Part shown: positions 35,254 through 35,366 of the stretch, one piece after another
Layout: each line of letters starts with the position of its first letter
How positions within the stretch are numbered: the first letter of the stretch is position 1
DNA from: Actinomycetes bacterium
GTDB lineage: Bacteria > Actinomycetota > Acidimicrobiia > Acidimicrobiales > RAAP-2
DNA: 35,366 nt
NCBI GenBank assembly: GCA_021803085.1
Contig: JAJZMD010000063.1
Coordinates: forward strand, 1-35,366
Direction of reading: 5' to 3'
Made by a program: the position numbers and the translations under genes
Notes under the pieces: model-generated
What the model saw: only the letters and a program-made list of their open reading frames with translations
What the model was told of the DNA's origin: nothing
Databases searched by the model: none

Positions 35254-35366
35254 TCAGGTCCACACCTTCAGCACCCTCACGGGCTCGAACGGGGCCGTCT
35301 GCGGGCCCCTCCTCTGGCAACGCGCAATCCAGTACGGGGTGTGCACGACCGGCGCCCGGCAGTCCT
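35254..35366 (-). CDS. possible 3' end of an unknown gene entering from the right edge
   Basis: The last 36 codons read DCRAPVVHTPYWIARCQRRG and end PFEPVRVLKVWT before a TGA. The residue mix and third-position GC are protein-like and the two other frames are poor. The family is not recognised, and the start lies outside the window. Confidence 0.35.
   Translation of the reverse strand, partial: DCRAPVVHTPYWIARCQRRGPQTAPFEPVRVLKVWT

Overview
The window is about 70% GC or higher. It uses many GTG starts, chains neighbouring genes through 4-base ATGA/GTGA overlaps, and has TAnnnT-type -10 boxes that sometimes sit directly before a start codon (leaderless mRNA). It also carries a PPOX/F420-type reductase, a secreted SGNH esterase and a cdd-deoA-add / punA-pmmB nucleoside cluster like those of mycobacteria and streptomycetes. 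All of this points to an actinobacterium, possibly a deep-branching or uncultured one. No rRNA, tRNA, CRISPR array, transposase or integrase was recognised.

Layout. (1) 1-9512, minus strand: a catabolic operon led by an IclR regulator. It encodes a CUT1-type sugar ABC importer (binding protein, two permeases, MsmK/UgpC-like ATPase), two short-chain dehydrogenases, an M24 (creatinase/aminopeptidase P-fold) enzyme, a VOC-fold enzyme and the beta subunit of a 2-oxoacid dehydrogenase E1 that runs off the left edge. The substrate is not evident. (2) 9834-14811: mostly cell-envelope or singleton genes: a secreted Asp-box propeller protein, a divergent SGNH esterase, a Pro/Tyr-repeat RDD membrane protein and a PPOX-fold reductase. 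(3) 14954-29354, plus strand: a 12-gene nucleoside uptake and salvage operon. It holds cytidine deaminase, pyrimidine-nucleoside phosphorylase, adenosine deaminase, deoxyribose-phosphate aldolase, an aldehyde dehydrogenase, a half-length catalytically empty aldehyde dehydrogenase, a BMP-type nucleoside ABC importer (4 genes), purine nucleoside phosphorylase and a phosphosugar mutase. (4) 29421-35366: an accessory, partly decayed region. It has a COG4315-type lipoprotein with a coupled unknown gene, a DUF1989 protein, remnants of a VOC gene and a DUF998 gene, a secreted-protein gene split by one in-frame TGA, a VapBC toxin-antitoxin pair with a clear operator, and about 0.7 kb with little recognisable content.

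How the parts work together. In the large plus-strand operon, imported nucleosides are deaminated (cdd, add) and cleaved by phosphate (deoA, punA). The pentose-1-phosphate is isomerised (the mutase, inferred to act as phosphopentomutase) and deoxyribose-5-phosphate is split by deoC to glyceraldehyde-3-phosphate and acetaldehyde, which the adjacent aldehyde dehydrogenase can oxidise. The most interesting items are the dead half-size ALDH translationally coupled to the active one, a very strong hairpin between the nucleoside-binding protein gene and the rest of its transporter, the TGA-interrupted secreted gene, the leaderless promoters of iclR and vapB with overlapping inverted repeats, and the orphan IclR/sugar-ABC catabolic operon.
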